A stretch of DNA of 64,000 bases, from contig JBMNGH010000001.1 in NCBI GenBank assembly GCA_050949725.1, positions 1 to 64,000 on the forward strand, read 5' to 3'. Numbering within the stretch: position 1 is the first letter of the stretch; every line of letters starts with the position of its first letter. The DNA comes from JBMNGH01 sp050949725. Its GTDB lineage: Bacteria > Bacillota > Thermosediminibacteria > Thermosediminibacterales > Tepidanaerobacteraceae. This document shows, piece by piece, positions 42,952-52,012 of the stretch. The translations under genes were made by a program, and so were the position numbers. The notes below the pieces were generated by a model. The model had not been told where the DNA came from, did not search any database, and saw only the letters and a list, made by a program, of their open reading frames with translations.

Positions 42952-44085
42952 ATGAAGAGTCGTACTGATGTGCGTTACGCGGTGATAGGTGCAGGTAATG
43001 GAGGGCTCGCGATGGCCGGATATCTTGCATTAAGGGGGTATTCAGTAAACTTATATAATCGAAGCATTAACAAAGTGAGGTCACTTATAAAGGATACTAG
43101 AATAGTGTTGCACGGTGCGGTTGAAGGGATCGGGCACCTCAACACAGTGACGTGTGATATACGCAAAGCTGTGGAGGATGTTGATATTATTATGGTAACA
43201 ATACCGGCCATAGGTCATTATAGTATTGCAACAATGCTGGCACCGCATTTAAAGGACGGCCAGATAATAGTATTAAATCCTGGCAGGTCTTGTGGAGCAC
43301 TTGAGGTTTATGAGACCATTAGGCGTTTTGGATGTGAGAAGGATGTTATTGTTGCAGAGACGCAGACCTTCATATATGCGTGTAGGGCCACTGGGCCGAA
43401 TGTCGCAAAAATATTTAGTGTAAAGAAAGAGGTGTCACTTGCCGCTATTCCGGCAACTTGTACTAACAATGTTATAAGACTCCTTTCAGGGGCATATCCC
43501 CAGTTTACGGCTGCGGTAGATGTGATGGAAACAAGCATGAACAATTTTGGTGCAATATTCCATCCGGCTCCTACACTTTTAAACAGCGGTCATATTGAAA
43601 GAGGTCAGTCTTTTGAATACTATCTCGAGGGTATAACACCATCTATTGGGGAGATGCTCGAACGTCTCGATGCTGAAAGGATTAAAATAGCGAGGGCACT
43701 TGGAGTAAAGGCAATTACTGCCAGGGAGTGGCTTGAGGAATCTTACGGAGCAAAGGGAGATTCAATTTTTGAAGCAATCCAAAATAATCCTGCATATAAA
43801 GGCCTGACGGCTCCAAGCGGTTTGAATACCAGATATATTTATGAAGATGTTCCATGTAGCCTTGTGCCTTTTTCATCACTAGGGGCAAATTTAGGAATTG
43901 ATACATCTGCTATCAATACCATTATCCACCTTGCCAACTTGATGACAGGAAGAAATTTCATGGAAGAGGGCAGAACAGTAGAAAAGTTGGGGCTAAAGGA
44001 CATGGCTCCATCCCAGATACATCACCTTGTACAAACTGGATTAGTCGAGAAGAAGAGTACTTTTGAGGAAGAGGTGGTTGCATGA
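42952..44085 (+). CDS. NAD/NADP octopine/nopaline (opine) dehydrogenase family protein
   Basis: A ~377-aa two-domain dehydrogenase. ATG 42952 is chosen (AGGAAGGGG upstream); a longer start would fall in the terminator. The N-terminal Rossmann domain has AVIGAGNGGLAMAGYLALRGYSVNLYNRS. The C-terminal helical domain has the opine-dehydrogenase pattern (FGAIFHPAPTLLNSGHIE, containing the His used in catalysis, and YLEGITPSIGEMLERLDAERIKIARALG). Family members join an amino acid and a 2-oxo acid by NAD(P)H-dependent reductive amination. The true substrate is unknown. Its stop overlaps the start of the B12-type gene by 4 bp, and both are under the c-di-AMP switch. Confidence 0.85.
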   Translation: MKSRTDVRYAVIGAGNGGLAMAGYLALRGYSVNLYNRSINKVRSLIKDTRIVLHGAVEGIGHLNTVTCDIRKAVEDVDIIMVTIPAIGHYSIATMLAPHLKDGQIIVLNPGRSCGALEVYETIRRFGCEKDVIVAETQTFIYACRATGPNVAKIFSVKKEVSLAAIPATCTNNVIRLLSGAYPQFTAAVDVMETSMNNFGAIFHPAPTLLNSGHIERGQSFEYYLEGITPSIGEMLERLDAERIKIARALGVKAITAREWLEESYGAKGDSIFEAIQNNPAYKGLTAPSGLNTRYIYEDVPCSLVPFSSLGANLGIDTSAINTIIHLANLMTGRNFMEEGRTVEKLGLKDMAPSQIHHLVQTGLVEKKSTFEEEVVA

Positions 44086-45734
44086 AGAAGATTATTGCCG
44101 GTACTATTGGAAATTGTGTACATGTTGCAGGCACAGTGAATTTTCTTTCGCTTGCAGAAAGGGAAGGTTATCAAACAAAGTTTTTAGGGGCAGCCCTTAC
44201 GGTTGATAAGCTTTTGGATGCTGTTAAAGAAGAGATGCCGGATATTGTCGGTGTGAGTTATAGGCTTACTCCAGAGCCGTTAAAGGCAATATTAGAAGAA
44301 CTGAAGGAAAAGATCCAACTTTTTGGAATGAATAATATAAAATGGGTTTTTGGGGGTACAGAGCCGACTTCAATAGTTGCTGAACAAAGCGGAATATTTT
44401 CGGTCATTTTCAACGGTGTAGAGGATTTAGAAGAAGTAATCGCCTTTTTAAAGGGAAGAAGACTGTATGAGACTGAGCAATATTCCTCAGACCTGATATC
44501 ACGTATAAAATCAAAATACCCTTACCCGATTTTACGGCATCATCTCGGGTTACCAACACTTGAAGAGACAATTGAATCTGTAAAGAAGGTAGCCGAAGCG
44601 CGTGTGCTCGATGTCATCTCTATTGCACCCGATCAAAATGCGCAGGAGTACTTTTTTGAACAGGACAAGATGGATCATAGATTGGACGGTGCCGGTGGTG
44701 TTCCGGTTCGTTCTAAGAGCGACTTTGAAGCAATATACGAAGCATCTCAAAGAGGCAATTTCCCGCTTCTCCGTTGTTACAGTGGTACTAAAAACCTTAT
44801 ATCATTCGCAAATATGCTCAACCAGACAATTAAGAATGCATGGTGCGCAGTACCTCTCTGCTGGTATAACATTTTGGATAAAAGAGGGCCTCGTGCTGTA
44901 AGAGATTCAGTTCGTGAAAATCAACTTGTCATGAAGTGGCATGGTGAACGGGGTATTCCCGTTGAGGTAAACGAATCACATCATTGGAGTTTGAGAGATG
45001 CTCATGATGCAATAGGAGTTGTTACTGCTTTCTTAGCAGCATATAATGCAAAAAAAATGGGTGTAAAAGATTATATTGCTCAGTTCATGTTCAATGTGCC
45101 GCCTTCAATGTCTCCAGAAAAAGACTTAGCTAAAATGCTAGCAAAAATAGAAATGATAGAAAGCCTACAAGATGATAGCTTTACGGTTTATCGCCAGGCG
45201 AGGGCAGGGCTTGCGAGCCTTCCTTCAGATCTTTACAGTGCGAAAGGCCAGTTGGCAGCTTCCGCATATCTTTCAATGGCAATAAGACCACATATATATC
45301 ATGTTGTAGGCTATTGTGAGGCACATCACGCGGCAACGGCAAAAGACATAATTGAGAGCTGCAAGATAGTAAAAGGGGTTATAAGAAATACCCTTTTGGG
45401 CACTGTTGATGCAACAATTGACAAACAAGTACAACATAGAAAAAATGAACTTATTAAAGAAGCAAAGATAATACTTGATGCCTTAAGATATCTGAACAAA
45501 AAAGTAGATGATCCTTGGGCAGATGCTGATACAATTGCAAGGGCCATAGAGTTGGGTATTCTGGATGCTCCACATCTCAAGGGCAATCCGGCAGCTTGTG
45601 GGAAATTGGTAACTAGAATGCATAAAGGTGCTCTTTATGCATGTGACCCGGAACAAAATAGATTATTAAGCGAGGAAGCTCGAATAGTAAATATTTTAAG
45701 TCAGTACAAAGATAAAGAAGAAGTAAGTGCATAA
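44082..45734 (+). CDS. B12-binding-like domain plus glutamate-mutase-E-like protein, unknown reaction
   Basis: A 550-aa protein. Residues ~1-125 look like a cobalamin-binding Rossmann domain: GTIGNCVHVAGTVNF in place of the usual G-x-DxHxxG (the His and Gly are kept, the Asp is Cys), then IVGVSYRL and a GGTEPT phosphate-loop. Residues ~160-500 resemble the TIM barrel of glutamate (methylaspartate) mutase subunit E or related barrels. The pair of dehydrogenase and mutase-like protein suggests sequential handling of an amino acid or opine. I cannot name the reaction; cobalamin binding is likely but not proven. It is translationally coupled to the upstream gene and ended by a terminator. Confidence 0.6.
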   Translation: MKKIIAGTIGNCVHVAGTVNFLSLAEREGYQTKFLGAALTVDKLLDAVKEEMPDIVGVSYRLTPEPLKAILEELKEKIQLFGMNNIKWVFGGTEPTSIVAEQSGIFSVIFNGVEDLEEVIAFLKGRRLYETEQYSSDLISRIKSKYPYPILRHHLGLPTLEETIESVKKVAEARVLDVISIAPDQNAQEYFFEQDKMDHRLDGAGGVPVRSKSDFEAIYEASQRGNFPLLRCYSGTKNLISFANMLNQTIKNAWCAVPLCWYNILDKRGPRAVRDSVRENQLVMKWHGERGIPVEVNESHHWSLRDAHDAIGVVTAFLAAYNAKKMGVKDYIAQFMFNVPPSMSPEKDLAKMLAKIEMIESLQDDSFTVYRQARAGLASLPSDLYSAKGQLAASAYLSMAIRPHIYHVVGYCEAHHAATAKDIIESCKIVKGVIRNTLLGTVDATIDKQVQHRKNELIKEAKIILDALRYLNKKVDDPWADADTIARAIELGILDAPHLKGNPAACGKLVTRMHKGALYACDPEQNRLLSEEARIVNILSQYKDKEEVSA

Positions 45735-45756
45735 TGAAATCTCTCCTTATATTAAG

Positions 45757-45800
45757 GAAAAGGGTTAATCCCAAAAGGATGTTTGGGAAAACCCTTTTTT
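45757..45800 (+). terminator. Terminator of the c-di-AMP-controlled pair
   Basis: AAAAGGGTT with CCCAAA pairs with TTTGGG and AACCCTTTT, followed by T. Confidence 0.85.
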
Positions 45801-45955
45801 TATCTGCCTGCTTTTTTCGATTTTGATAAACTTCTTATGGTCAAAGATTTTTATACAAATTAAAGCATCTGACAACTTGTATTTGGCCATTGTTTTTGTT
45901 ACAATTTTTCCTACAGGTGTAGCTGCAATAAATACTTCATATGGAGGTCTATTAT

Positions 45956-46720
45956 ATGCTTGTTAATCTGAGCCCGTATGCGCTTAAATTAGGTCCTTTT
46001 TCTATACACTGGTATGGTGTTTTCATGGCTATATCCTTTCTAATAGGCGCATACTATCTTTATACAATGGCGAGAAAAAGTGGCATAGAAGAGGATTTTA
46101 TACTCAACTTATCGATTATAATTATTATTGCAGGAATAATTGGGGCAAGATTGATATTTGTTATTTCCAACCATCCCGAATGGTTTGTAAGTGACCTGCC
46201 CAGGGTCTTCAAAGTATGGGAGGGGGGGTTGGCATGGCATGGCGGTCTGCTTGGCGGTTTTTTGTCAGGATGGTATTACAGTAAAAGGCATAACATTAAT
46301 CCGAACGTCATTGCTGACTGGACTGTAGTGGGTCTATCATTTGGGTATATAATCGTGCGCATTGGAAATATTTTCAATCAAGAAGTTTTGGGGAGAATGA
46401 CTCAGTTTGCATTTGGCCGTTGGCCGGCACAGTTGATCGGCTCTTCGATAGGCGTAATATTGCTGATCAGATTTTTTTACCTATGCAAAAAAAATCTTCC
46501 TCCAGGTTATCAGTTCTGGTCTTTTATTTGGTACCACCAGCTGCTTAGGGCCTTTATAGAGGAGACGGTCAGGGAAAACCCATTAGTCTTTATTGAATAC
46601 GTTAATCCTCGTCTCGGCTTAGGTTTTTTCACCCCAGCGCAGGTTGCCACTCCATTTGTACTGGCATTTGCGTATATAATGTATAAGAGAACAGGAGGTA
46701 CTAGGCATTTCTTGACTTGA
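45956..46720 (+). CDS. lgt: Prolipoprotein diacylglyceryl transferase
   Basis: A 254-aa inner-membrane enzyme that moves diacylglycerol from phosphatidylglycerol to the lipobox cysteine of lipoproteins, several of which are encoded in this window. ATG 45956 is chosen since GGAGGT precedes it. Marks: IHWYGVFMAISF near the N-terminus, GARLIFVI, WEGGLAWHGGLLGG, and the Lgt signature region GRIGNIFNQEVLG-like (VRIGNIFNQEVLGRMT). Seven helices are expected. It is monocistronic, 48 bp before tRNA-Arg. Confidence 0.94.
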   Translation: MLVNLSPYALKLGPFSIHWYGVFMAISFLIGAYYLYTMARKSGIEEDFILNLSIIIIIAGIIGARLIFVISNHPEWFVSDLPRVFKVWEGGLAWHGGLLGGFLSGWYYSKRHNINPNVIADWTVVGLSFGYIIVRIGNIFNQEVLGRMTQFAFGRWPAQLIGSSIGVILLIRFFYLCKKNLPPGYQFWSFIWYHQLLRAFIEETVRENPLVFIEYVNPRLGLGFFTPAQVATPFVLAFAYIMYKRTGGTRHFLT

Positions 46721-46768
46721 TTTGTCTTTTGCGCTATATTTATTGTAAATGATTTTATTTATTCGTGT

Positions 46769-46846
46769 GCGCCTATAGCTCAGTGGATAGAGCACCGGCC
46801 TCCGGAGCCGGGTTTAGCGGAGGTTCGAATCCTCCTAGGCGCACCA
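46769..46846 (+). tRNA. tRNA-Arg (anticodon CCG)
   Basis: A full cloverleaf: acceptor GCGCCTA/TAGGCGC, D-arm AGCTCAGTGGATAGAGC, anticodon arm CCGGC-CTCCGGA-GCCGG with anticodon CCG at 46802-46804, T-arm GGAGG-TTCGAAT-CCTCC, and encoded CCA. It reads CGG arginine codons. Confidence 0.97.
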
Positions 46847-47004
46847 TTTGTGTACAAAGGCAACAAACTAACGATTGCATAAGAACTAACGACCAAGCCG
46901 CAACCGCTCCAAATCCCCTTGCCGGCTCCGAGAAAACATAGTCATCATAACTGGCGCTTTTTCATTTCATGTGTTTTTCGACAATAGAAAAAAAGCCCTT
47001 TAAT

Positions 47005-47416
47005 TTAGGGCCTGTCATGAATACCAAGATGCTCTTTTAAGGCAGATTGAAGCACCTGTGAAAAGTTAACTCCAGCTTTTTCAGCTCTCGTATTTAACCA
47101 GTTAGGTATAGTTAATGTTTTTTTAATGGCACGACTATCGTTTAAATTACGATATTCTGTAGTGTCAACCGAAATAAGATTTACAAATTCTCCTTCTTTA
47201 CAGGTTACGTCAAATATATTGGAAGCCGGAGGAATAGGCTCATTTTTATCTTCTGCATCACATAGCCACATTGATATAGCATCTTGAGCCATATCTAAAG
47301 CATCTAATAAGTTTTTGCCTTCTGTCATACAGCCGGGTAAATCCGGCACCTTAATAAAATAGTGGCCATTTTCAAGAGGTCTAAATGTGGCAGGATATAC
47401 ATACTTTATTTTTCAC
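47005..47416 (-). pseudogene. hicB: HicB-family antitoxin, frameshifted near the N-terminus
   Basis: The readable frame from 47349 encodes PDLPGCMTEGKNLLDALDMAQDAI, the HicB fold, plus a C-terminal ribbon-helix-helix DNA-binding part (KKTLTIPNWLNTRAEKAGVNFSQVLQSALKEHLG). The expected beginning (GTG 47416, then KNKYVYPATFRPLENGHYFIKV) is in another frame: one extra A near 47403-47406 breaks it. A short product from an internal GTG is possible. No hicA toxin gene lies beside it, so this is a decayed or orphan antitoxin. Confidence 0.75.
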
Positions 47417-47581
47417 AAACATTACATTATAGTTACATTATGGTTAAATAACCATAAATATATTGAAAGCAAAGCCTTTATAACTTATAATTTGTATAAG
47501 TAATAAGGGCTTTTTTGGTGATAAGCCTGATTTATTATTTTTCGAAGTAAGACCAAATATTGAAATAGAGGGAGGGGAAGC

Positions 47582-48913
47582 ATGTTAAAGAAATCATTTA
47601 TCCTACTGTTAGTACTTCTGTTGATTTTGCCGGTCGGCTTTGCATTAGCTGAAGACGAAGGCATCAAACCTAGCCCAAATGCGGAAGCCATTATTAAGGT
47701 ACTGGAGAATGTAGGATTGGATGTATCATCAGACGAAGGTCTTTCGCGAGGAGCATATGCCGTGGCGCTCTGTTATGCGGCAAATATTCCGGAAGCTGAA
47801 GTTGAGACACTTCCTTTTGCAGATTTGGGTGGTGATGAATGGTATTTGGGAGCCGTGGGTGCACTGCAACAGAAAGGTATTCTAAAAGGGTTCCCTGATG
47901 GAAAATTGTATGGTGATAATGACATTACCGGAATTGAAGCTGCGGCGCTTTTGGCGAGGACATTCGGTGTGATGGAGGGACCGGATACTGATGTTGAGCT
48001 AGAAGGCTTACAAAAGGATCATTGGGGTTATACGCTTTACGCATGGCTTGCAAGTGAAGGCCTGACATTAGACGATGAGCTTCTTTTAGCGCCGATCTCA
48101 GCCGAAATGGCAGCAAAATTTTTGGAAAAAGCATTTTACACAGCTGAAGAGGCCAGGTTTATTATTGATATGAGCAATAGAGCTAACGCTGAAGTTAGTT
48201 CATTAAAACTTAAAGGACAATTGTATATAAAAATCCAAGTGGAAGGCGAAGATGGCCAGACCCAAACGATTAAACCCACTGCCACATTTAACAGCGAGTA
48301 TTCCAAAGATGGTATTATCCATCAGACTGTTAAAACTATCATTCCAGGCAACGGGCCTACTGTTGAAGTTGAACAGTTCATAGACAATGATTATATCTAT
48401 ACCTGTGCGCAAGATGAAGTTGGAGAAAAAACATGGTTTAAGATGAAAAACCCTGTCCCGCAGGTTTTTGACCAAAGTTATTTATCACAGCAGCAAAATT
48501 TGATAAAGAGCATAAAAGAAGTTGTGCATTATAGGATTATTGAAAAGGAAGTCTTAGAAGATAGAGAAAAATATAAGATTGCGCTTTACTCTAGAATGGA
48601 TGACTTTTCAAAAGTATTTGACATGATAGGTTATCTAAGCTCTGAAGAAAAGCAAAATCTTATTGAAGCAAATCAGCTACTAAAAGACATTTTTATTCGA
48701 GGCTTGTTTGAAATCGATTCCAAAGATTATTTCGTGCATAATGCAAACCTAATAATAACAGCTGACATGGATAGTGGCAAACAGCCGGAAAGCCGGCAAG
48801 TTATTAAATCAATTGTAATAGACGCATTTTATGAATACTATGACTACAATGTTGAGGTAGATGTAGAAATACCTGCTGAAGCTTTAAAAGCTGAAGAAAT
48901 CGTAGTTGAGTAA
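47582..48913 (+). CDS. SLH-domain surface protein with DUF6612/LolA-like C-terminal domain
   Basis: A 443-aa secreted protein: signal peptide (residues 1-23, ending FALAED), divergent SLH repeats (~30-195; PFADLGGDEWYLGAVGALQQKGILKGFPDGKLYG is the clearest) and a C-terminal beta domain (~200-440) with the alternating pattern of DUF6612/LppX-like lipoprotein domains (LKLKGQLYIKIQVEGEDGQTQ, FNSEYSKDGIIHQTVKTI). The role is unknown, perhaps lipid or hydrophobe binding at the cell surface. GGAGGGGAAGC precedes the ATG. The following GH18 gene is 35 bp away and may be cotranscribed. Confidence 0.8.
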   Translation: MLKKSFILLLVLLLILPVGFALAEDEGIKPSPNAEAIIKVLENVGLDVSSDEGLSRGAYAVALCYAANIPEAEVETLPFADLGGDEWYLGAVGALQQKGILKGFPDGKLYGDNDITGIEAAALLARTFGVMEGPDTDVELEGLQKDHWGYTLYAWLASEGLTLDDELLLAPISAEMAAKFLEKAFYTAEEARFIIDMSNRANAEVSSLKLKGQLYIKIQVEGEDGQTQTIKPTATFNSEYSKDGIIHQTVKTIIPGNGPTVEVEQFIDNDYIYTCAQDEVGEKTWFKMKNPVPQVFDQSYLSQQQNLIKSIKEVVHYRIIEKEVLEDREKYKIALYSRMDDFSKVFDMIGYLSSEEKQNLIEANQLLKDIFIRGLFEIDSKDYFVHNANLIITADMDSGKQPESRQVIKSIVIDAFYEYYDYNVEVDVEIPAEALKAEEIVVE

Positions 48914-48948
48914 CAAATGTGTAATAATTCGCAAAAGGGGAAGAGGAG

Positions 48949-50376
48949 ATGAAGAGGAAAGTAAAATTATTTAATAAAATTATATTGTTTACTCTGGTTG
49001 CTATGTTTGTTATGGTTACTCCAGCCTCAAGCACATACGCTTTAACCCAAGATATAAAAGTCGTATTAAACGGTCAAAAAATCGAATTTGATGTCAAGCC
49101 AATACTGATAAATAACCGAACAATGGTTCCGTTTAGAAAGATTGGGGAAGCTCTTGGAGCTGCAGTACATTGGGAACAAGATACCAGAACAATAAAAGCG
49201 TATAAGGGTTCCACTTCTGTTACATTAAAAGTAGGAAGTCCCACGGCTTATATTGATCGAAATCCCGTAAAACTAGATGTTTCACCTGTTATTCGAGATG
49301 GTAGAACACTTGTTCCTCTCAGATTTTTCGGCGAGGCCTTTGGGGCAAAAGTAGCATGGCGACAAGATACCCGCACAGTTGTCATTGATACCGGAGAAAA
49401 AATATCCAAGCACATTATGGGCTATTACTATTCACAGTCATACGATGATTTTCTAAACAATTATGACAAATTGTCCTCAATAGCCCCAAAATGGTACACT
49501 TTAGACCAATACGGAGACGTTACGGATAATGACACTTCTAGGTGGATTATGACACCTCAAGGTTATGAAGATGTGTTAAAATTAGCCCGTCAGCAGGAAA
49601 TAAAGGTACATATGCTTGTGTTTGAAAACAGTGCTGAAAAGCTGGGGAAGGTTATGGCCACAAATGAGTCACGTAGCCGTCTAGTAAATCAAATAATTAC
49701 TATTGTGGATAGAGAAGGATATGATGGGGTAAATATAGATTTTGAGTACCTGAGGGCATCTGACAGAGACAGGTTTAATCAGTTTATAGAGTTGTTATCA
49801 AAAAATCTTCACTCAAAAGGCAAAAGCCTGAGCATATCTCTGCCCGTCAAAACCGAAAAAACGGACTGGTGGCCAGGATATGACTATGAAACTCTGGGAA
49901 AGCACAGCGATTTAGTTGTCTTAATGGCATATGACAAAAATCCGGCATCACCGGAACCGCAAGCTGGGATCAATTGGGTTGAAGAAATAGTTGACTACAC
50001 GGTTGCAAGAATTCCCGCACAAAAGATCGTGCTCGGCATAGGATATTATGGCTATGACTGGTATGATGGAGGGAGAAATACCATCCTTCCGGCCAAAAAC
50101 AGTATGACTTACGGAGGTATTGTTTTTGCTGATGAACTTGTTGCAAAGCGCGGCTTAAGATTAAATATTGATGAAAAGACGGGGATGTTATACGGCACTT
50201 ACACGGATGAAAATGGAACACATCATCAGGTCTGGATGGAAAGCGATTATCTAGTTGACCTCAAGGCAAAGTTGGTAATAAGGAAAGGTCTCAAGGGAAT
50301 TGCATTGTGGAGACTCGGTTATAGCACACCTGGTTTTTGGAAAGCAGTTGAGAACAATTTTATCCGAACCAGATAA
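48949..50376 (+). CDS. Secreted GH18 glycosidase with copper-amine-oxidase-type N-terminal domain
   Basis: A 475-aa secreted enzyme: signal peptide (to ~residue 31), a copper-amine-oxidase-like N-terminal domain in two repeats (IKVVLNGQKIEFDVKPILINNRTMVPFR and NPVKLDVSPVIRDGRTLVPLR, residues ~33-145) that serves wall attachment in clostridia, and a GH18 barrel (~155-475). The catalytic strand reads YDGVNIDFEYL (D-X2-N-X-D-X-E); the acid Glu and its helper Asp are kept, the middle Asp is Asn. Homologues such as SleL/YaaH-type enzymes cut peptidoglycan or chitin-like glycans. A terminator follows. Confidence 0.88.
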   Translation: MKRKVKLFNKIILFTLVAMFVMVTPASSTYALTQDIKVVLNGQKIEFDVKPILINNRTMVPFRKIGEALGAAVHWEQDTRTIKAYKGSTSVTLKVGSPTAYIDRNPVKLDVSPVIRDGRTLVPLRFFGEAFGAKVAWRQDTRTVVIDTGEKISKHIMGYYYSQSYDDFLNNYDKLSSIAPKWYTLDQYGDVTDNDTSRWIMTPQGYEDVLKLARQQEIKVHMLVFENSAEKLGKVMATNESRSRLVNQIITIVDREGYDGVNIDFEYLRASDRDRFNQFIELLSKNLHSKGKSLSISLPVKTEKTDWWPGYDYETLGKHSDLVVLMAYDKNPASPEPQAGINWVEEIVDYTVARIPAQKIVLGIGYYGYDWYDGGRNTILPAKNSMTYGGIVFADELVAKRGLRLNIDEKTGMLYGTYTDENGTHHQVWMESDYLVDLKAKLVIRKGLKGIALWRLGYSTPGFWKAVENNFIRTR

Positions 50377-50381
50377 AGTAA

Positions 50382-50408
50382 GGAGCCCCAACTCGGGGCT
50401 CTTTTTTG
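50382..50408 (+). terminator. Terminator after the GH18 gene
   Basis: AGGAGCCCC and GGGGCTCTT form a strong stem with a five-base loop followed by T. Confidence 0.9.
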
Positions 50409-50523
50409 GCGCAATCATTTCATTGCAAAATGGTTGCAAATGTGATATAAAAAAAACTGTAACTTGGAGTTTTTAAGCTATTTTTTATTTGACAAGCATT
50501 TTGTCATAAGGTAAGGTGGTGTT

Positions 50524-51339
50524 ATGCGCACTATTGCCCTTGTGGGCAGGAGTGGTACAGGAAAAAGCCACAAAGCACAAATGGTTTCAAAAGAATGTGG
50601 AGCAGACTTGATTATTGATGATGGATTACTCATTTCTGGTTACCAAGTTGTGGCGGGGATATCGGCAAAAAAGGAAAAGACGAGGCTCTCAGCTACCAGG
50701 AGGGCTCTTTTTCAAGATCCCTTACATGCTAAGCAGGTTTATGACAAGATAAGAGAATTCAATCCACAAAGTATACTGGTCCTGGGCACTTCAGAGGCAA
50801 TGATAGCGGCAATTTGCAAAGCGCTTCACATACCTTTGCCTGAGGAGAAAATATTTATTGAAGATATCTCTTCAGATAAAGATATAAAAATCGCCCAACA
50901 TGTCAGGAATTTTGATGGAAAACACGTCATTCCGGTACCAACCCTCGAAATAAAAAAAGATTTTTCTGGATACCTGCTCGACCCTTTGAAGATCTTTTAT
51001 CGTAAGGGAAAATATGTTGAGGAAAAATCGGTAGTAAGGCCGACTTATAGTTATCTCGGAAAATATACAATATCTGATACTACTATTAGCCAGATTGTCC
51101 AATATGCTGCCCAAATGGTACCCGGTATTTCGCCTGGAGGCAGGGTGATCGTCGAGAATCACCCCGGCGGAGTTGTTCTCAATATTGAAGTTGTTGTGGA
51201 ATATGGAGTTCCAATAAGGCAACTTCTTGAAAAGGTACAGTCGGATGTTTCTAAACAGGTTGAATACATGACTGCACTGAATGTATTGAGGGTTAATGTA
51301 ACAGCAAAAAAGTTTTCATTTAAAGAGGTCGAAACTTAG
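50524..51339 (+). CDS. P-loop NTPase fused to an Asp23/Gls24-type domain
   Basis: A 271-aa cytoplasmic protein. Residues 1-~165 are a P-loop domain with Walker A GRSGTGKSH (~8-16) and a Walker B-like LIIDDGLLI; residues ~175-270 are an Asp23/Gls24 (alkaline shock, DUF322) domain (YTISDTTISQIVQYAAQMVPGI, GGVVLNIEVVVEYGVPI). Asp23 proteins sit at the membrane or envelope in Firmicutes. Coupling to an NTPase is unusual and suggests a regulated envelope-stress factor. Function is unknown. RBS AAGGTGGTG lies close to the ATG. Confidence 0.75.
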   Translation: MRTIALVGRSGTGKSHKAQMVSKECGADLIIDDGLLISGYQVVAGISAKKEKTRLSATRRALFQDPLHAKQVYDKIREFNPQSILVLGTSEAMIAAICKALHIPLPEEKIFIEDISSDKDIKIAQHVRNFDGKHVIPVPTLEIKKDFSGYLLDPLKIFYRKGKYVEEKSVVRPTYSYLGKYTISDTTISQIVQYAAQMVPGISPGGRVIVENHPGGVVLNIEVVVEYGVPIRQLLEKVQSDVSKQVEYMTALNVLRVNVTAKKFSFKEVET

Positions 51340-51476
51340 AAAGCTTGATGTTGGGCTTTAAATATGGGCTATTCTAAATAACTCAAAATAATTTTAGAGG
51401 TTTTTAATTTTTTTTGTAGAATAATTAAATTATTGCATTTTTCGACAAAACCTATGGAATAAGGAAGGGTGACATA

Positions 51477-51998
51477 ATGAGCTGTTCGTGCAAAGACAAA
51501 TGTAATTCAAGCCGTGTGGTGCAGAATATCGATCTTAGTTTACTTGACCCGTTATTCGAAGAATATTCGGGCCAAAGCGGTAGTTTAATCAGTATATTGC
51601 AGCGTGCACAAGATATTTATGGATATTTGCCGCTTGAAGTGTTACAACTAATAGCTGACAAAACGGGTAACAAGCGGTCGAAAATTTATGGTATTGCAAC
51701 ATTTTATGCTCAATTCAGGCTGAAACCCGTTGGCAAGTATATAATACTTCAGTGTCAAGGGACAGCGTGCCATGTTAATGGTTCCGAAGAAGTCAAGAAC
51801 GCTCTGTGTGACGAGCTGAGTATAAAATCCGGTGAGACGACTGAAGACGGCCTTTTTACACTTGAAGAGGTTGCATGCCTCGGTTGTTGCAGCCTTGCTC
51901 CAGTAATGATGATTAATGGAGAAACGTATGGCAAACTAACACCGGAAAGTGCGAGAAGAATAATAAAGGATATAGTAAGGAATGAAAAAGCTGAGTGA
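51477..51998 (+). CDS. NuoE/HndA-like [2Fe-2S] subunit
   Basis: A 173-aa thioredoxin-fold electron-transfer subunit. The [2Fe-2S] ligands are in CQGTACHVNG and CLGCCSLAP. The helical N-terminus (GSLISILQRAQDIYGYLPLEVLQLIAD) is typical of NuoE. The first residues hold an extra cysteine group (MSCSCKDKC). It heads a three-gene unit with the NuoF-like and fusion subunits and lies 14 bp before the next start. In clostridia such modules feed NAD(P)H electrons into bifurcating hydrogenases or formate dehydrogenases. Confidence 0.92.
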   Translation: MSCSCKDKCNSSRVVQNIDLSLLDPLFEEYSGQSGSLISILQRAQDIYGYLPLEVLQLIADKTGNKRSKIYGIATFYAQFRLKPVGKYIILQCQGTACHVNGSEEVKNALCDELSIKSGETTEDGLFTLEEVACLGCCSLAPVMMINGETYGKLTPESARRIIKDIVRNEKAE

Positions 51999-52012
51999 GG
52001 AGGGGGCTTGGA

